Source: Notolepis coatsorum
Taxonomy: Eukaryota; Chordata; Actinopteri; Aulopiformes; Paralepididae
Assembly (NCBI GenBank): GCA_963971535.1
Contig: OZ020589.1
Coordinates: 78,702,036-78,766,035 of the forward strand
Direction: 5' to 3'
Length of the DNA: 64,000 bases
How positions within the stretch are numbered: position 1 is the stretch's first letter; each line of letters opens with the position of its first letter. The position numbers were made by a program, and so were the translations under genes. Shown piece by piece: positions 53,730 through 64,000 of this stretch. The notes under the pieces were generated by a model, which had not been told where the DNA came from, ran no database searches, and saw only the letters and a program-made list of their open reading frames with translations.

Positions 53730-54564
53730 GTTCAGGGTCGCTTGCTCGTTGCGGTGACGCTGCTCTTGACTGTTGTCTCGACGAGTTCCTTGAGCCCCTG
53801 GCGGAGGGAGAGGGAGTTGTCCTTTTGATCAGCTGCTCTATTAGTTGCGCTTGTAGTCTGTCGCGCTCTACGTCTCTTTGGGCACCGGCAGCGGTGCGCT
53901 GGGCGTCGGCCCGGTCTCTTGCCATATTCTCTTCCATCTGGAAGCGTCTCATCTCCAGACATGTGCGCTGTTCTTCGCTCCGTTGCTGCGCTTGGAGGTG
54001 TTCGCGCTCGCCAAGCATCTGTGCTTGGAGCCGATCGCGCTCGGCGGAGGCTGTCAGGCTGACGAGGAACGCCTGTTGTAGTGTCCTCTCCGCTTCGTTG
54101 GGGGAAGGCGGTAGTGGAGGTGAGCCGCTCCTGCGTGAGCCGCTCCTGGGGGTACTCGTTGGGGAGTCCTGGAGCTCTAGTTCCTCGGCGCTCTCCTCCT
54201 CTTCCTCCGTGCAGAGTTCTCTCTCTGTGGGGTTGTCTTCCTCCCGGGGCTTGTCGGGGACTACTTCTTTAGTAGTGGCGGGGGGTAAAGGCATGTCAAT
54301 TCCCTCCTGGTCCCCACCGTGGGCTTGGTCAGTTACATTAGGACCTAATAGGGCCTCTGTGGTCGGGGAAACCTGGTCGTTAAGGTCAGACATAATTTTA
54401 CTTTCTACTTTTACCACGTTTACCGTTTGTCGAAGGCTAGGTAGTTGACTGACAGTGTAAGCCTCTAAGTACTGAGGTGTCTGTCGTCTGCGCCGCGGGC
54501 GTTCTAGGTTAGGAGGATCGTTTCGTGGAGTGTTCATCATAGGCCATTTCGATATTAATAACAC
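53713..54564 (-). pseudogene. BEL/Pao copy 2 gag N-terminus
   Basis: 283 codons from MLLISKWPMMNTPRNDPPNL; the likely start is the MMNTPRN pair. Acidic Ser/Pro region, then a charged coiled coil shorter than in copy 1 (one ERDRLQAQ-type unit less). It ends SDPELDQRV where copy 1 continues DQQTESRPP, because of the 5-nt deletion (plus strand GACTCGTTGG against GACTCGGTCTGTTGG). Confidence 0.88.
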
Positions 54565-54589
54565 TATATTAATATTACACTAGTTACCC

Positions 54590-54606
54590 TCCGGCTCGAA
54601 GGACCA
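54590..54606 (-). promoter_or_regulatory. Primer-binding site complementary to tRNA-Tyr, copy 2
   Basis: TGGTCCTTCGAGCCGGA on the minus strand, two bases from the LTR end, identical to copy 1. Confidence 0.85.
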
Positions 54607-54608
54607 AT

Positions 54609-56006
54609 TGTAACTGAGGGGTACAATTCCCTGACTGTATTGTTAGATATGATATTTAATACCACTACCTCATGTACTTTAACTTCTGGCCACCCAGTAC
54701 AAGATATAAGTATGATGAACACTTTCCCACCTGATGAAACGAACCAACACAAATGTACCAAATCGAAAGTTTAATACAGCAAAGGGTGTATACAACGATC
54801 ACTTAATTACATTTATGATTTGAAATATGGAATATGCACTTTTATGGCAAATGAGTATTCGTAGGTAAATCAACATTGAATGTCCAATCTCTGGTTGCGC
54901 AGGGAGTAAGTATACAACCTGGAATATTTAGGAAACGATAGCGATGGTACTTAAATGATTATAGCTGGATACACTAAGGGGGGGGGGGGTCCCGCTGGTT
55001 GTAAGACAGTAGGAGGGGGGGGTTAGAGAAGCCGCTGGCGGTATCCCATCTGGCCGACGGTGTCTTGGGAGAATCCAAAGTCTTGGACACGGTGCCCACA
55101 GAACCTCGGGCCGCAGACGAATACAGCTGGACCCTCTGTGGAACGGTATCTGCCGGTCCACAACGGAGAGACGTGGTGCGACCTCACGTGTAGAGCGCCG
55201 CCTCACCTGGAGTCCTCTCCGGGGGGTAATTCCAACACTCGGCAGTGTTGGCCTTTATCCATGGAATAATCAAAGCACACAAAGCATAATCCAAGCCGTG
55301 GAAGGCTCGACGTCGTCTGGGTAGAGTAATCCAATATACAGGTCCAGTCGCTCTTGGCCCGGAGCTCCTCGGATGCAATCACCACTAGGGGTCTGACCAG
55401 CCTGGTTAAGCGTCCAGATAACGTCAGGAACGATGGGGGTACTGATAACTGTAGGACTCTAACCGAACGATGCACCATACATAAATAGACTATTATTAGC
55501 TTAATAGAATACGTCCAACTCGACGGTATGGTGCCAAACTATGACCATTCAACTATTAATCTACACGATATCTCAATGCCTATTCTGGGCCAAGTAGGCC
55601 TTACTACACCGCACGTGCGTCGTGGGGAGGCTTTTGCGTCTGTCACTCTGTTGGAGGGTAAAGAACTGGACTAAAAGAAAGTTCTACTTTACGAGCGCCA
55701 TATATATATGCGCTATGAACAAATAGTACCATTCGTATTTCGCCCGGCATATTACTGCGCGGAACCGGGGGTTGCCTCGACATGTTAGGCGGCACGATTG
55801 AACTTGGACCTAGGGGTATGGCAACCTGGCGCCAGGTTCTCGTCCAATGGTAGAATGAAACTATTATGGGCTGTTTAGTAGAAACGGGGATATTCAATGC
55901 ATATTGTACAAGGATATACAGGGGATATCAAACGATATACAAATACAATTAAATATATATATATAAATAAATATACATATTCGGTTTAATCTGATCCTTC
56001 ACAACA
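54609..56006 (-). repeat. BEL/Pao copy 2, 5' LTR
   Basis: 1398 bp, differing from 39949-41347 at about three bases and one indel. Followed by the AATAG duplication. Confidence 0.94.
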
Positions 56007-56079
56007 AATAGTATAGTATCTTTTTGTATAATATAGCATTGTATAGCAGTGTACATAAAGACCCAGTGCCTCATCCGTA

Positions 56080-56400
56080 GCTAATAATAATAATAATAAT
56101 GGATTGGATTTATATAGTGCTCTTCTCTGACTCAGAGCGCTTCACAGAGTCCATTATTCGTTCATACACAGTCATACCGGTGGTGGTAAGCTACAATTGC
56201 AGCCAGAGCTGCCCTGAGGCAGACTCACGGAAGCGTGGCGAATAATCATCGCCTACGGCCCCTCCGACCACCACCAACATTCATTCACATGCATACACAT
56301 TCATACGAGGCAAGTAGGTTAAGTGTCTTGCCCAAGGACACAACGGCAATGGGATGGACATGGGCTAACAGTGTATTGCACTACCACAGGACCTAGCATG
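56080..56400 (+). mobile_element. Fish TATAGCGC-type short repeat
   Basis: After a short AAT run: GGATTGGATTTATATAGTGC, CTCAGAGCGCTTCACAGAG, then GTGTCTTGCCCAAGGACACA. It corresponds in order to 31493-31735. No coding capacity. Confidence 0.55.
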
Positions 56401-56595
56401 TCCTACCATGCTCTGTAAATAACTCATGTACATATACCGATATGCCCTACTTTGTTTACTTGTTTTATTGCACAATGTCGTTCTATTGGATTCTTATTAT
56501 ATCTTACTATTGTATTATGCACAATCGTTGCGGGCAAGACCCCCCGCATTTCATTGTATACTTGTATGCTGTGACAAATAAAACTCTTGACTTGA
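56401..56595 (+). mobile_element. LINE 3' tail
   Basis: Reads CAAGACCCCCCGCATTTCAT, TGTATACTTGTATGCTGTGA and CAAATAAAACTCTTGACTTG, a form of 3' end found in CR1/L2-like fish LINEs. No ORF. Confidence 0.55.
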
Positions 56596-56977
56596 CAGCT
56601 CGGGCTGTGGTTGTGGTAGAGTAGAGACATGATCATAATCAGATTTGTATGCACCCGAGTCTCCCGAACACAGAGACAACGTACATACGCTGAGCTATGG
56701 TAACTTTCGCGCACCTACCTCCTACCAGTGAATGCCTCTCACCTGGAAAATATGTTAGGTGGGGGAGGGGTTAGGCGCCAAAGGCCAGTGGGTATTTGTA
56801 GTTCTGCATGCATCTTAAGAGAACAGCCAAGAACCCATTTGAAGCTCTGTAGCTCAAAACGGGCTATTGTGTTATCATCTTTGTTGAAAAGTATCCACCC
56901 GATTTGTACAGGTGATTGCTTATTTTGAAGGTAAGAACCTGTACTTTCATATAATGTAAAAAAATATATAAGCTTGC
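56596..56977. other. Unassigned intron sequence
   Basis: No gene or repeat recognised; a G-rich patch lies at 56757-56772. Confidence 0.4.
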
Positions 56978-59018
56978 TTAACTCTTTAATTGCCAGACCA
57001 GAGACATCTCGGGTTAACTCGCCATGTGTTTGTTGGCTGCCAGACCCAAGATATCTCGGGTTTTGGTAGTTTTTTCTTTTATTCACTATTTTTATTCATT
57101 ATTCATCCATTGACCTCGGTGTTGCCATAGGAAGGGATTTTGAGATCGCCAAAGTGCAATACCGGCCGCATCCTGCCAGATGGCAGTGTTTCCCACCCTT
57201 TGAAACCTTATATCTAACTGTGTTACACTCAAATGTCACCAGGCGCTATATTTAGACGGAGCCAAGTAAGACGCTTCATCAGAGCACTTCCAAACACATC
57301 TGGCACTCTCGATCCATAAGTTGTGCCAAATTATGTCCGGGACCAGACGGACACCAATACTGGAAATCGCGATCAGACAATTGGAATATTCTTTTTGGAA
57401 TACCACCGACCACAGGTAAGGACTATCTCACATCAATTTCAGCTTGATCCAACAATGTTTTGATACCGATCTAGCTGATCAGTGTTTTTAGTAGGGATGC
57501 ACCGAATGGGAAATTCTTGGCCGAAACCGATACCGAAAATAGAAAACAGTTGGCCGAAAACCGAAAGCCGAAAATGATTCATAGAATCGATTTTTTTTAC
57601 CAATGTTGTGGAACATTATGATTATGGAAAAATATATGATTATGGCAAAACTTAACTTAAATAATAAATAATCACTATTATGGGTCCATAAAACATTTAT
57701 TCAGCACTTCTGAATGCATACAGTACATTAATTCCATCTTTTCTCTGGCTGCGCAGCGGACATCTGTGCTCTACTGAGCGCACCTTTCTAGTCCCCAGCT
57801 GAATGTGCTCGCTTGACTCGGCACAGTAGACGCGCGACAGACAGACAGCTGGGCTGTGTTAACATTACAATGTACAGTCGCGCAAAATAACGTTATGAAT
57901 GCCCGAAATAACATAGCATTACAAAGTACAGTTGACAGCTGGGCTGTTAACGTTACAATGTACAGTCCCGCGAAATAATGTTATGAATGCCCGAAATAAC
58001 ACAACGTCACAAAGTACAGGTCCAGCTCAGTATGATGTCATAATCAAACATTCTAGAACATTTGTGTATCTATTCAACAATTCTCTCACAGCTGAGTGTG
58101 GACGACAGCGGGACGAGGGAGAGTAACTACATAACATAGGCAGGAACACAATCCCCCCCCTCTCGCTCTGAATAATATGCATATTACTGTAGATCACTCA
58201 GTGATTAACCGCGGCATATAGTAAATAAGGATATAAAGCATGTTAAAGACTCATTTATTGGACGCGTTGCGCGCAGTTTACATAGAAACAGCGCGACTCC
58301 CGACAGCACTACATCATCACACAACAACACGCGAATAATATGCATATTAGATCACTCAGTGATTAACCGCGGCATATAGCAAATAAGGATATAAAGCATG
58401 TTAAAGACTCATTTATTGGACGCGTTGCGCGCAGTTTACATAGAAACAGCGCGACTCCCGACAGCGCGACATCATCACAACAACACGCAAGGTTGTTAGG
58501 TTGTTTCTGTTTCGGTGACATATTTTCGGTGAAAAAACTCTTTCGGCCGAAAGCCGAAAGGCAATTTTTTGCCATTTTCGGCCGAAAACTTTCGGTGCCG
58601 AAATTTCGGTGCATCCCTAGTTTTTAGTGTTCAATACGAATGCCGTTACTGGCAATCAAAGCATCAGAAACGACCCTCCTCCCCTTTCATGCATTCATGA
58701 TGAAACATAATACCTATTATATACATTTGATTTGGAAATAGTAGCGTGTCCAGGCAAGAAATGCCAACGCTTATAGTAGGATTCACGTTGCGCCCAGGAA
58801 TTCCCAGGAATTATCCCGTATCACTCTGAAATTATACTTATATTCACCACGGGATAAAACGTGAACATATGCATGAAAGAATTATCTCTTTTTTTAATCT
58901 TGGACGGAAGAAAGTCAGTGTCAAATGACCATAGTATTGTCCCCATAGCTATAATATAAAATATAGATATAGCTCTACAAACAAGGTGACGCACTCCTAT
59001 CTGAGTTAACAAGACCCT
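56978..59018 (+). mobile_element. piggyBac-type element (copy F) carrying a hAT insertion
   Basis: TTAA 56978-56981, then CTCTTTAATTGCCAGACCAG and two ATCTCGGGTT subterminal motifs. The interior is collinear with copy A (GCAATACCGGCCGCATC, GACACCAATACTGG, GATCAGACAATTGGAATATT, CACAGGTAAGG; later CATGATGAAACATAATACC and GTGTCCAGGCAAGAAATGCC). A hAT occupies 57492-58619. The right side ends near TTAA 59015-59018 after CTCCTATCTGAG without a good terminal repeat, so this boundary is weak. Confidence 0.7.
57492..58619. mobile_element. hAT element, non-autonomous, with 8-bp target duplication
   Basis: Ends TAGGGATGCACCGAA and TTCGGTGCATCCCTA; duplication GTTTTTAG at 57484-57491 and 58620-58627. 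The ends continue as CCGAAA/TTTCGG-rich arms. Inside, two blocks are tandemly duplicated: about 165 bp with GATTAACCGCGGCATATAG (near 58200 and 58362) and a shorter one with ATTACAATGTACAGTC (near 57866 and 57950). No transposase frame. Confidence 0.93.
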
Positions 59019-59123
59019 ATTATCACATATACTCTCAGGACACACAAAGCACACATACTTGTTTCCGTCTCTGTCTGTCTTTCTCTCACACACACGCATG
59101 CGCACACACACACACACACACAC
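59019..59123. repeat. (CA)n microsatellite remnant
   Basis: CA units from about 59088, broken by GCATGCG, up to the hAT end at 59124. It is the far half of the CA/TG run that continues at 60393-60406 on the other side of the hAT. Confidence 0.8.
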
Positions 59124-59239
59124 TAGGGCTGTCTTAAATACTTCGAAGCTTCGAAGCTTCGTTCGATGGCACAAGCTTCGAACATTAAAAAAAAATTCTT
59201 TCAAAAAAAAATTCAATTTTTTTTTTTTTTACTTCGATT

Positions 59240-59240
<1 letters not shown>

Positions 59241-59333
<93 letters not shown>
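59241..59333. repeat. (GT)n microsatellite
   Basis: About 93 bp of nearly pure GT inside the hAT-like element. Another GT/GTAG run is at 59624-59711. Confidence 0.95.
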
Positions 59334-59335
<2 letters not shown>

Positions 59336-59623
59336 CTACCCATCCCAGTTAGGACAGCCGAATCCCGTCCAATCTTTCGCCGTCGACTAAAGACTCACTT
59401 CTTCAACCATTATCTGAAATGATAAAAAAATTAAATAAAAAAATAAAAAAATCTAACCGTGACTAACCTTACTGTCATGCACTTGTCCTAATAAACTAAC
59501 CTACACTGTAACACGCAACACTTGATGAACATTGTTACTCAGCTGATAGAGTTGTACCCTTCTTGCTGTCTTGTCGTACAGAACTTGTAAGTCGCTTTGG
59601 ATAAAAGCGTCAGCTAAATGTAA
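59334..59623 (+). mobile_element. L2-like LINE 3' end
   Basis: A short coding remnant (frame with RRLKTHFFNHYLK-like content: CGCCGTCGACTAAAGACTCA, CTTCTTCAACCATTATCTGA) is followed by GTAAGTCGCTTTGGATAAAA and GCGTCAGCTAAATGTAA, the widespread 3' end of fish L2-type LINEs and SINEs that borrow it. Confidence 0.7.
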
Positions 59624-59664
59624 GTGTGTGTGTGTGTGTGTGTGTGTAGGTGTGTGTGTGTGTG

Positions 59665-59711
<47 letters not shown>

Positions 59712-59712
<1 letters not shown>

Positions 59713-60300
59713 CGCGCCTTGTAGAATTCCACACATAAGAAAGAAAGATACTGGGATGAATAAACAAAATAGGAAATAAAATGTAGAAATGCATGCAATA
59801 CATAAATAAATATGAATCTCCATATATGAAATATAACATTTAGATAAGGTGCTACTGAGATGTTTTGGTGAGTTCTTTGTTTTTTTGTGGAAGTTGCCCT
59901 TCTTAAAAATGCATGAACATTCACTGATAATTGGTCTGTAGTGGAGTCTACAAGGTCTACATTGCCGGACCATGTAGAATCCGGACCTTGTAGACTGACA
60001 TAATTCTGTGCATAGTTTAGTCTACACAGGCCATATTTCAAATAATCAAAATCTTACTTCATTCATCTTAAACATTCTTGATTTGGGGGATTGGTAGTTC
60101 CCATGAAATCTGAAGTTGTTCAAACGACAACAGCAATCCACCTTGAATTAAATCACACAGCCGAGTGAAACCTTGTTGGATGCGTCACAGTCACGAAAGG
60201 GGCTACTTAATTAATTAATCCAACCCACTTTATTTATAGAGCACATTTAAAAACAACAAAGTTTACGAAAGTGCTGTACAAGTCCCACAACATAAGATAA
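59712..60300. other. Interior of the hAT-like element, unassigned
   Basis: No frame of known family. Near 60218-60285 a common fish repeat is seen on the plus strand: CCACTTTATTTATAGAGCAC, ATTTAAAAACAACAAAG and GTGCTGTACAAG. Confidence 0.4.
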
Positions 60301-60406
60301 AAAATAAATAAATAAAAAAAAAAAAAAAAAATAAAAAATAAAAAAAAAAAAAAAAAATTTCGAAGCTTCGAAAGCTTCGAAGGTCAGCCCTAACACACAC
60401 ACACAC

Positions 60407-60556
60407 CTTGGGCCTCCAGGTCTTAGACTTTTTGCGGAGCAGTTTGAGGGCACTGGTGTATTCAGTCTGGATCCTCCTGGCCGGCACCACCAGGTCTCCG
60501 TCTGACTTGGTCACTACCACCAGGTCTGCCATCTCTATGATGCCCCTCTTGATGCC
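60407..60556 (-). CDS. mmaa: mmaa penultimate coding exon
   Basis: A 150-bp exon of 50 complete codons, [20 protein letters not shown] through [20 protein letters not shown] to TWRPK. It matches vertebrate MMAA and contains the guanine-specificity motif of G3E GTPases (TKSD, residues 16-19 of the exon). The acceptor is TATTCAG before GGC at 60556; the donor is AAG followed by GTGTGTGTG, made by a TG run. Both boundaries are phase 0 and fit the neighbouring exons. The hAT-like element ends 14 bp into the next intron. Confidence 0.95.
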
Positions 60557-60687
60557 CTGAATAGAAGAGGAGCATCCAGGTCATTTGCTGCTCTGGATGT
60601 AAAGCCGACGTCTAAATGCCTACGATAACTGAGATATGGATGGATGGATGGATACTGATACTAGAAAAGACAGAATTTAAATGTGTC

Positions 60688-61047
60688 TTAAAGGAACACG
60701 CCAACATATGGGACATTCACTTACTGTATTCTCCAGAGTCGGACAAGAAGATAGATACCAATTTCCTCTCTTTGCATTTAGTGGAAAGTTACCCGGCTGC
60801 AAGCTAGCCTAGCTTAGCACAAATGAATGGAAGCAGATATGGATCAGCTAGCCTAGGCGTTGGCCAAAAACACCTCTTTCAGAGTTTTAAGCTAGGCTAG
60901 CTGATCCGTATCCATTAATTTATGCTAAAATAGGATAGCTTGCAGCCGGATAGCTTTCTATTGAACACACAGAGAGGATATTGGTATCTATCTTCATGTC
61001 TGACTCTGGAGAAGACAGTAAGTGCATTTTCCATAATGTTCCTTTAA
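60688..61047. mobile_element. Palindromic TTAA MITE (AAGGAACAC family), intact
   Basis: TTAA 60688-60691 and 61044-61047; ends AAGGAACACGCCAACAT and, on the right, ATAATGTTCCTT. The arms (GCCCTTTGCATT-like, CCGGCTGCAAGCTAGCCTAG and complement) could form a long hairpin. It supplies the empty-site counterpart for the nested copy at 8302-8946. Confidence 0.85.
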
Positions 61048-61371
61048 ATCACTTGCACAACTCATTATGCAGGCTTGGTTTACTTACCTTTTTTTCTTAT
61101 ATTGTTTTAGTGCTGTTTTTCCATGTGCTGTTTTTCTGTTCTTTATTCTATTCACTTTTATTTAATTGATGGATATTACCATTATGTTGTCTTAGTTTTA
61201 TTTTAAATGGTGATTATTTCTGGGCTGGGTGGATAAAGAAGTAAGGTTAGCTACTGCGTGTCTGCTTACTAGACAAAACAATGCAATTATGGATGGATAT
61301 ATGGATGGATGGATGGATGGATAGATGGATGAAGGAGCTACTTACTGTATGTGTTTAAAATGTGTAAGTAC

Positions 61372-61570
61372 GGGCGCCCCAGTGGCGAACCACATAGCGC
61401 GCTCAGCCGCGACACGGCCGACCCGGGTTCGATTCCCGAACCCGTCGTTATTTGCCGAATGTCTTCCCCCCACTCTGTCTCCCATTCCTCCTCTGTCTCT
61501 CTCTACTGGACTGCCCAGTAGAAATAAAGCAATAAAACGCCAAAAAAGAAATCTTTAAAAAAGAAAATAT
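61372..61570 (+). mobile_element. Second type of tRNA-headed SINE
   Basis: Head GGGCGCCCCAGTGGCGAACC, B box GGGTTCGATTCCCG, short body (TGTCTTCCCCCCACTCTGTC, CCTCTGTCTCTCTCTACTGG) and A-rich tail. Duplication TGTAAGTAC at 61363-61371 and 61571-61579. It differs from the 480-bp SINE family elsewhere in the window. Confidence 0.88.
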
Positions 61571-62456
61571 TGTAAGTACGTGTTTTATGCAAACTGTATG
61601 CCTTTTGAAGAAAGACATTTGTTGTGAGAACTTGTGTAATTACATTTTATAAAATTTGGAACAAACCTACAATGCATTTATCCTAATAACAAGTCCATCC
61701 AGCCAACACCAGATGTAGATTATATCCAGAAGTCATAGAACTCCATTATTGTCCAAAGACAACTGTACTGTTGCCACTTCAGTTTTCTAGTTTTTGTCTT
61801 TTGGCAGCCAAAAGAAAAGTAGGCAATATCCATTATGTCTGGTATGTTTGGTATACAAGCCTTGAATGAATTCCATGATGACATTGTCCCTAATCTTGAC
61901 TCACTTAAATAGCTTGGTTATCTTTTCACCTGTCATGATGACGTTGATATTGCATAGCCTGTATTGTCATAGCCTGTGCCGTGATACACAATAAGACCAG
62001 TGTTCGTAAAGTGCTGGTGTTGTGTGTTATTGATGGCGTGGTCTGTTGTCTCCACTTATGTGATTCTTTTGGGTCTTCAAAAAAATTAAAAAATGTAAAA
62101 TGTTAAAGCGTATTGTTCTAGTGTTCTAGTCTAGGTGCACGCTGGGAGAGAAGTCTAACTAACTTCATGGTCACAACAAATCGGAAATGTTCAACAAAAT
62201 CAAATTTTCTCATCTTCTATTTTCAACTTCAGAACAAAATCAAAACAACGAAAAGGCCTGTTATTGGTTTTCTGATTTTGGATTCTAAATGGGATATTAA
62301 ATGATTGAATGATACACGGATAGGATAATAATAGAGGATTCGGATTACCTAAAGTTCAAATGAATTCTCTTTTGCTTTGGATTTGTTCATGCTTACTTTT
62401 TAGGGAATAAGCGACCTACTGTAGCACAGGGTGCATCATTGCTGCTGTTCACTGAC

Positions 62457-62542
62457 CTGGAGTTCATCGCCTCCTGCTGGTGGGATGAGCAACACAAACA
62501 TGTCCACCATGTGAGCCACCGCAAACTCTGACTGGCCCACAC
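62457..62542 (-). CDS. mmaa: mmaa coding exon (switch II region)
   Basis: An 86-bp exon: two bases of a split glycine codon, then 28 codons [20 protein letters not shown] and PAGGDELQ. It matches MMAA directly after the ETVG switch motif of the G3E GTPase. The acceptor is CATCCTCAG; the donor CAG then GTCAGTG. It leads to the exon at 60407-60556 in phase 0. The upstream exon, which must end in phase 1 with the first base of a Gly codon, is not in the window. Confidence 0.95.
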
Positions 62543-63642
62543 CTGAGGATGAAGACAGATAGCACTGTACTGAGTATGGCTGTGTATTGGCAAGAATCTG
62601 ATGATATGATACATATCACGATACGGGGCTACAATGCAAATTATCGCAATATATTGAGATACTGTAAGCAAGGCGATATACTGCTATTCTTATTATATAT
62701 ATTTATTTTTAATCATTTATGCCAGTGATGATTTTAAGTGCTATAATCGAAATATGAGCTTATAAAAATCTCTGCGCATTGCATCGGAAATCGGATGATT
62801 TCGACGGTAGAACAGGAAGCACTCTTAAAATTGTTGTAGTCCAGAGATGGACGTCTAAATTTCATAAACCTACACTACCCAGATCACACCAGCCGACGAC
62901 TAATTTATTTTTCTTACAAGCATTGACTGGAATAGCGTGTTTATATCTCACGGGTCAAACAAACCTCAATGTTAAAAAACACGTCTCAATCCGGTGATTT
63001 TTGACGCAGCTATCGCCATTATACAAAAGTAACTGTACTTACAGTAGATTTTATTCACAGTCTTTGCTGCCCTCTATAGGGCGCCGTATTTAACTCTGCC
63101 ATTGGAAAGAGGAAATCTGTGCCGATCCATAGACGTATGACTTGGCCATAATAAGGTATTTTATAGGCCTGATGGACCCCCTCGAAAACAAGATTGCATA
63201 TCTCAAGGGGTTTATCCTTCTAATAAATTTCAATTTTCTATATTCATATTTCATATTGCATGTGTCTGGATGGCTAAATTCAGTACTGCATCTACAAAAA
63301 ACCCTGTAAATGATCTGCCCTTTGTTGTACACTTGATCTCAAGAAGGTTCTGAATGAGCTCAGTGGCAGCTTTTGGTCAATGTTAGCATGGTGTTATTCA
63401 CTGTCAAAGATGGGGGAAAAAACGAATAATAATATTTATATTCTCCTTTGGTTCATTACAATTTACTCAAGCATAGTAACAGACACAATATTTATGGTAC
63501 TGGAAATACATTCCCTGATGTCCCTAGATACCAAGAACATGAAAATGGACCTTGTAGGAGTGGAGCAATCTTCCATTTACTTGGGTATGTACTTTTAGGC
63601 ACATTTTCTGAAAATATGGCTAGGGCTTAACGGGTTCATAAC
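62543..63642 (-). other. mmaa: Upstream mmaa intron, mostly unassigned
   Basis: No further mmaa exon was found before the end of the window. Bases 62575-62680 resemble a repeat with ACGATAC/CGATATA motifs (GATACATATCACGATACGGG) of the kind seen in hAT-type MITEs. Other frames are unsupported. Confidence 0.5.
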
Positions 63643-63830
63643 AGGGGCGGGGCTAGGGGGTGGCTACTTGGGCTCAAGCCCTGAATGTATTCTGAAAAGC
63701 CCCGAATCTATTTAAAAAACAAAAAAACAAAAAAAAAATTAATCATTGTTACATGAAAATATGTTTGCACCAGATTTAGCAGAGTCTAATTTCCATCTGT
63801 GGTCTATCCAGCTGCTAACTGTATTTGAGT
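63643..63830 (+). mobile_element. Possible hAT end
   Basis: CAGGGGCGGGGCTAGGGGGT followed by CCCTGAATGTATTC has the form of a hAT terminal repeat (CAGGGGCGG-). The other end is not in the window. Confidence 0.4.
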
Positions 63831-63836
63831 GAGTTA

Positions 63837-64000
63837 AGTCTTGGTGTTATGGTAGACTCAGACCTAAGCTTTAAATCACAATCAACAAGTTGACAAAAAC
63901 TTAATTCTTCCACCTTAGAAACATAGCTAAAGTACGGCCATTTATAAATCAAAAGGACGCTGAAAACCAGATCCATGCCTTTATCTCAAGCCAACTCGAC
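63837..64000 (+). pseudogene. L2-type LINE reverse transcriptase fragment, running off the window
   Basis: Reads LGVMVDSDLSFKS, a 1-base shift, then FFHLRNIAKVRPFINQKDAE and NQIHAFISSQLD. This is the conserved stretch after the YADD box in fish L2/CR1 RTs. There is one frameshift and one stop in 160 bp, so it is dead. Confidence 0.8.

Larger units (their letters stand above)
39949..56006 (-). mobile_element. Young BEL/Pao LTR retrotransposon, copy 2, hosting an L1
   Basis: LTRs at 39949-41347 and 54609-56006; target duplication AATAG at 39944-39948 and 56007-56011. Coding strand minus. It is 16.1 kb long because a LINE (45307-52265) is inserted in the pol; without it the element is about 9.1 kb. 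It keeps the integrase that copy 1 lacks. Defects are a nonsense codon at 43832-43834, a 5-nt deletion in gag near 53720, and the LINE. Confidence 0.95.
59124..60392. mobile_element. hAT-like element inserted 14 bp from the mmaa splice donor
   Basis: Ends TAGGGCTGTC and, reversed from 60392, TAGGGCTGAC, both followed by TTCGAAGCTTCGAA-type arms. The 8-bp duplication ACACACAC lies at 59116-59123 and 60393-60400, inside a CA run, so its exact phase is ambiguous. It contains GT microsatellites and a LINE tail. No transposase is seen. Bases 60300-60358 are A-rich. Confidence 0.85.
60557..62456 (-). other. mmaa: mmaa intron, 1.9 kb, with a MITE and a SINE
   Basis: Donor GTCAGTG at 62456 downward, acceptor CAG at 60557. 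Apart from the TTAA MITE, a GGAT microsatellite (61291-61330) and a SINE, the rest (61580-62456) shows nothing recognisable. Confidence 0.85.

Overview
The window comes from a vertebrate genome, almost certainly a ray-finned (teleost) fish. Coding exons with GT/AG boundaries are scattered through a mass of transposons typical of fish: L1 and L2/CR1-type LINEs, tRNA-headed SINEs, BEL/Pao LTR elements, hAT, piggyBac and Kolobok-like DNA elements, and TTAA MITEs. No bacterial-style operons, CRISPR arrays or rRNA are present.

One host gene is recognisable: mmaa, the mitochondrial G3E GTPase that protects and reloads methylmalonyl-CoA mutase. It lies on the minus strand. Its last three coding exons are at 62457-62542, 60407-60556 and 619-918, joined in consistent phase, and the stop is at 619-621. 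The first two are 1.9 kb apart. The last intron (919-60406) is about 59.5 kb, and nearly all the window is that one intron and its inserted elements. Upstream exons lie beyond 64000.

Intron layout, left to right. A 40-bp satellite of about 30 units (1040-2231) is followed by piggyBac-type non-autonomous elements, LINE tails, MITEs and SINEs (2309-12666). A full-length L1 (12682-27565, 17-bp target duplication) follows; a young BEL/Pao element (18439-26935, TSD ATTAT) is inserted in the last codons of its ORF2. Next is an old BEL/Pao wreck (27659-34356, TSD ATTAG) bounded by a 45-bp inverted repeat and riddled with later insertions. It is followed by a SINE, simple repeats, a palindromic TTAA element with mirrored THAP-domain remnants (35982-37119), and LINE remnants. 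A second young BEL/Pao element (39949-56006, TSD AATAG) carries a 5'-truncated L1 (45307-52265) inside its pol. The intron ends with a piggyBac-type element holding a hAT (56978-59018) and another hAT (59124-60392) whose end lies only 14 bp from the mmaa splice donor.

The two young BEL/Pao copies have near-identical LTR pairs and a primer-binding site that fits tRNA-Tyr. Both are defective: copy 1 has lost the integrase in frame and has a 1-nt gag-pol frameshift; copy 2 has a nonsense codon, a gag frameshift and the L1 insertion. No complete novel defence or metabolic system was found. The notable biology is the very large transposon-filled mmaa intron and the nested insertion record that can be read from the target duplications.
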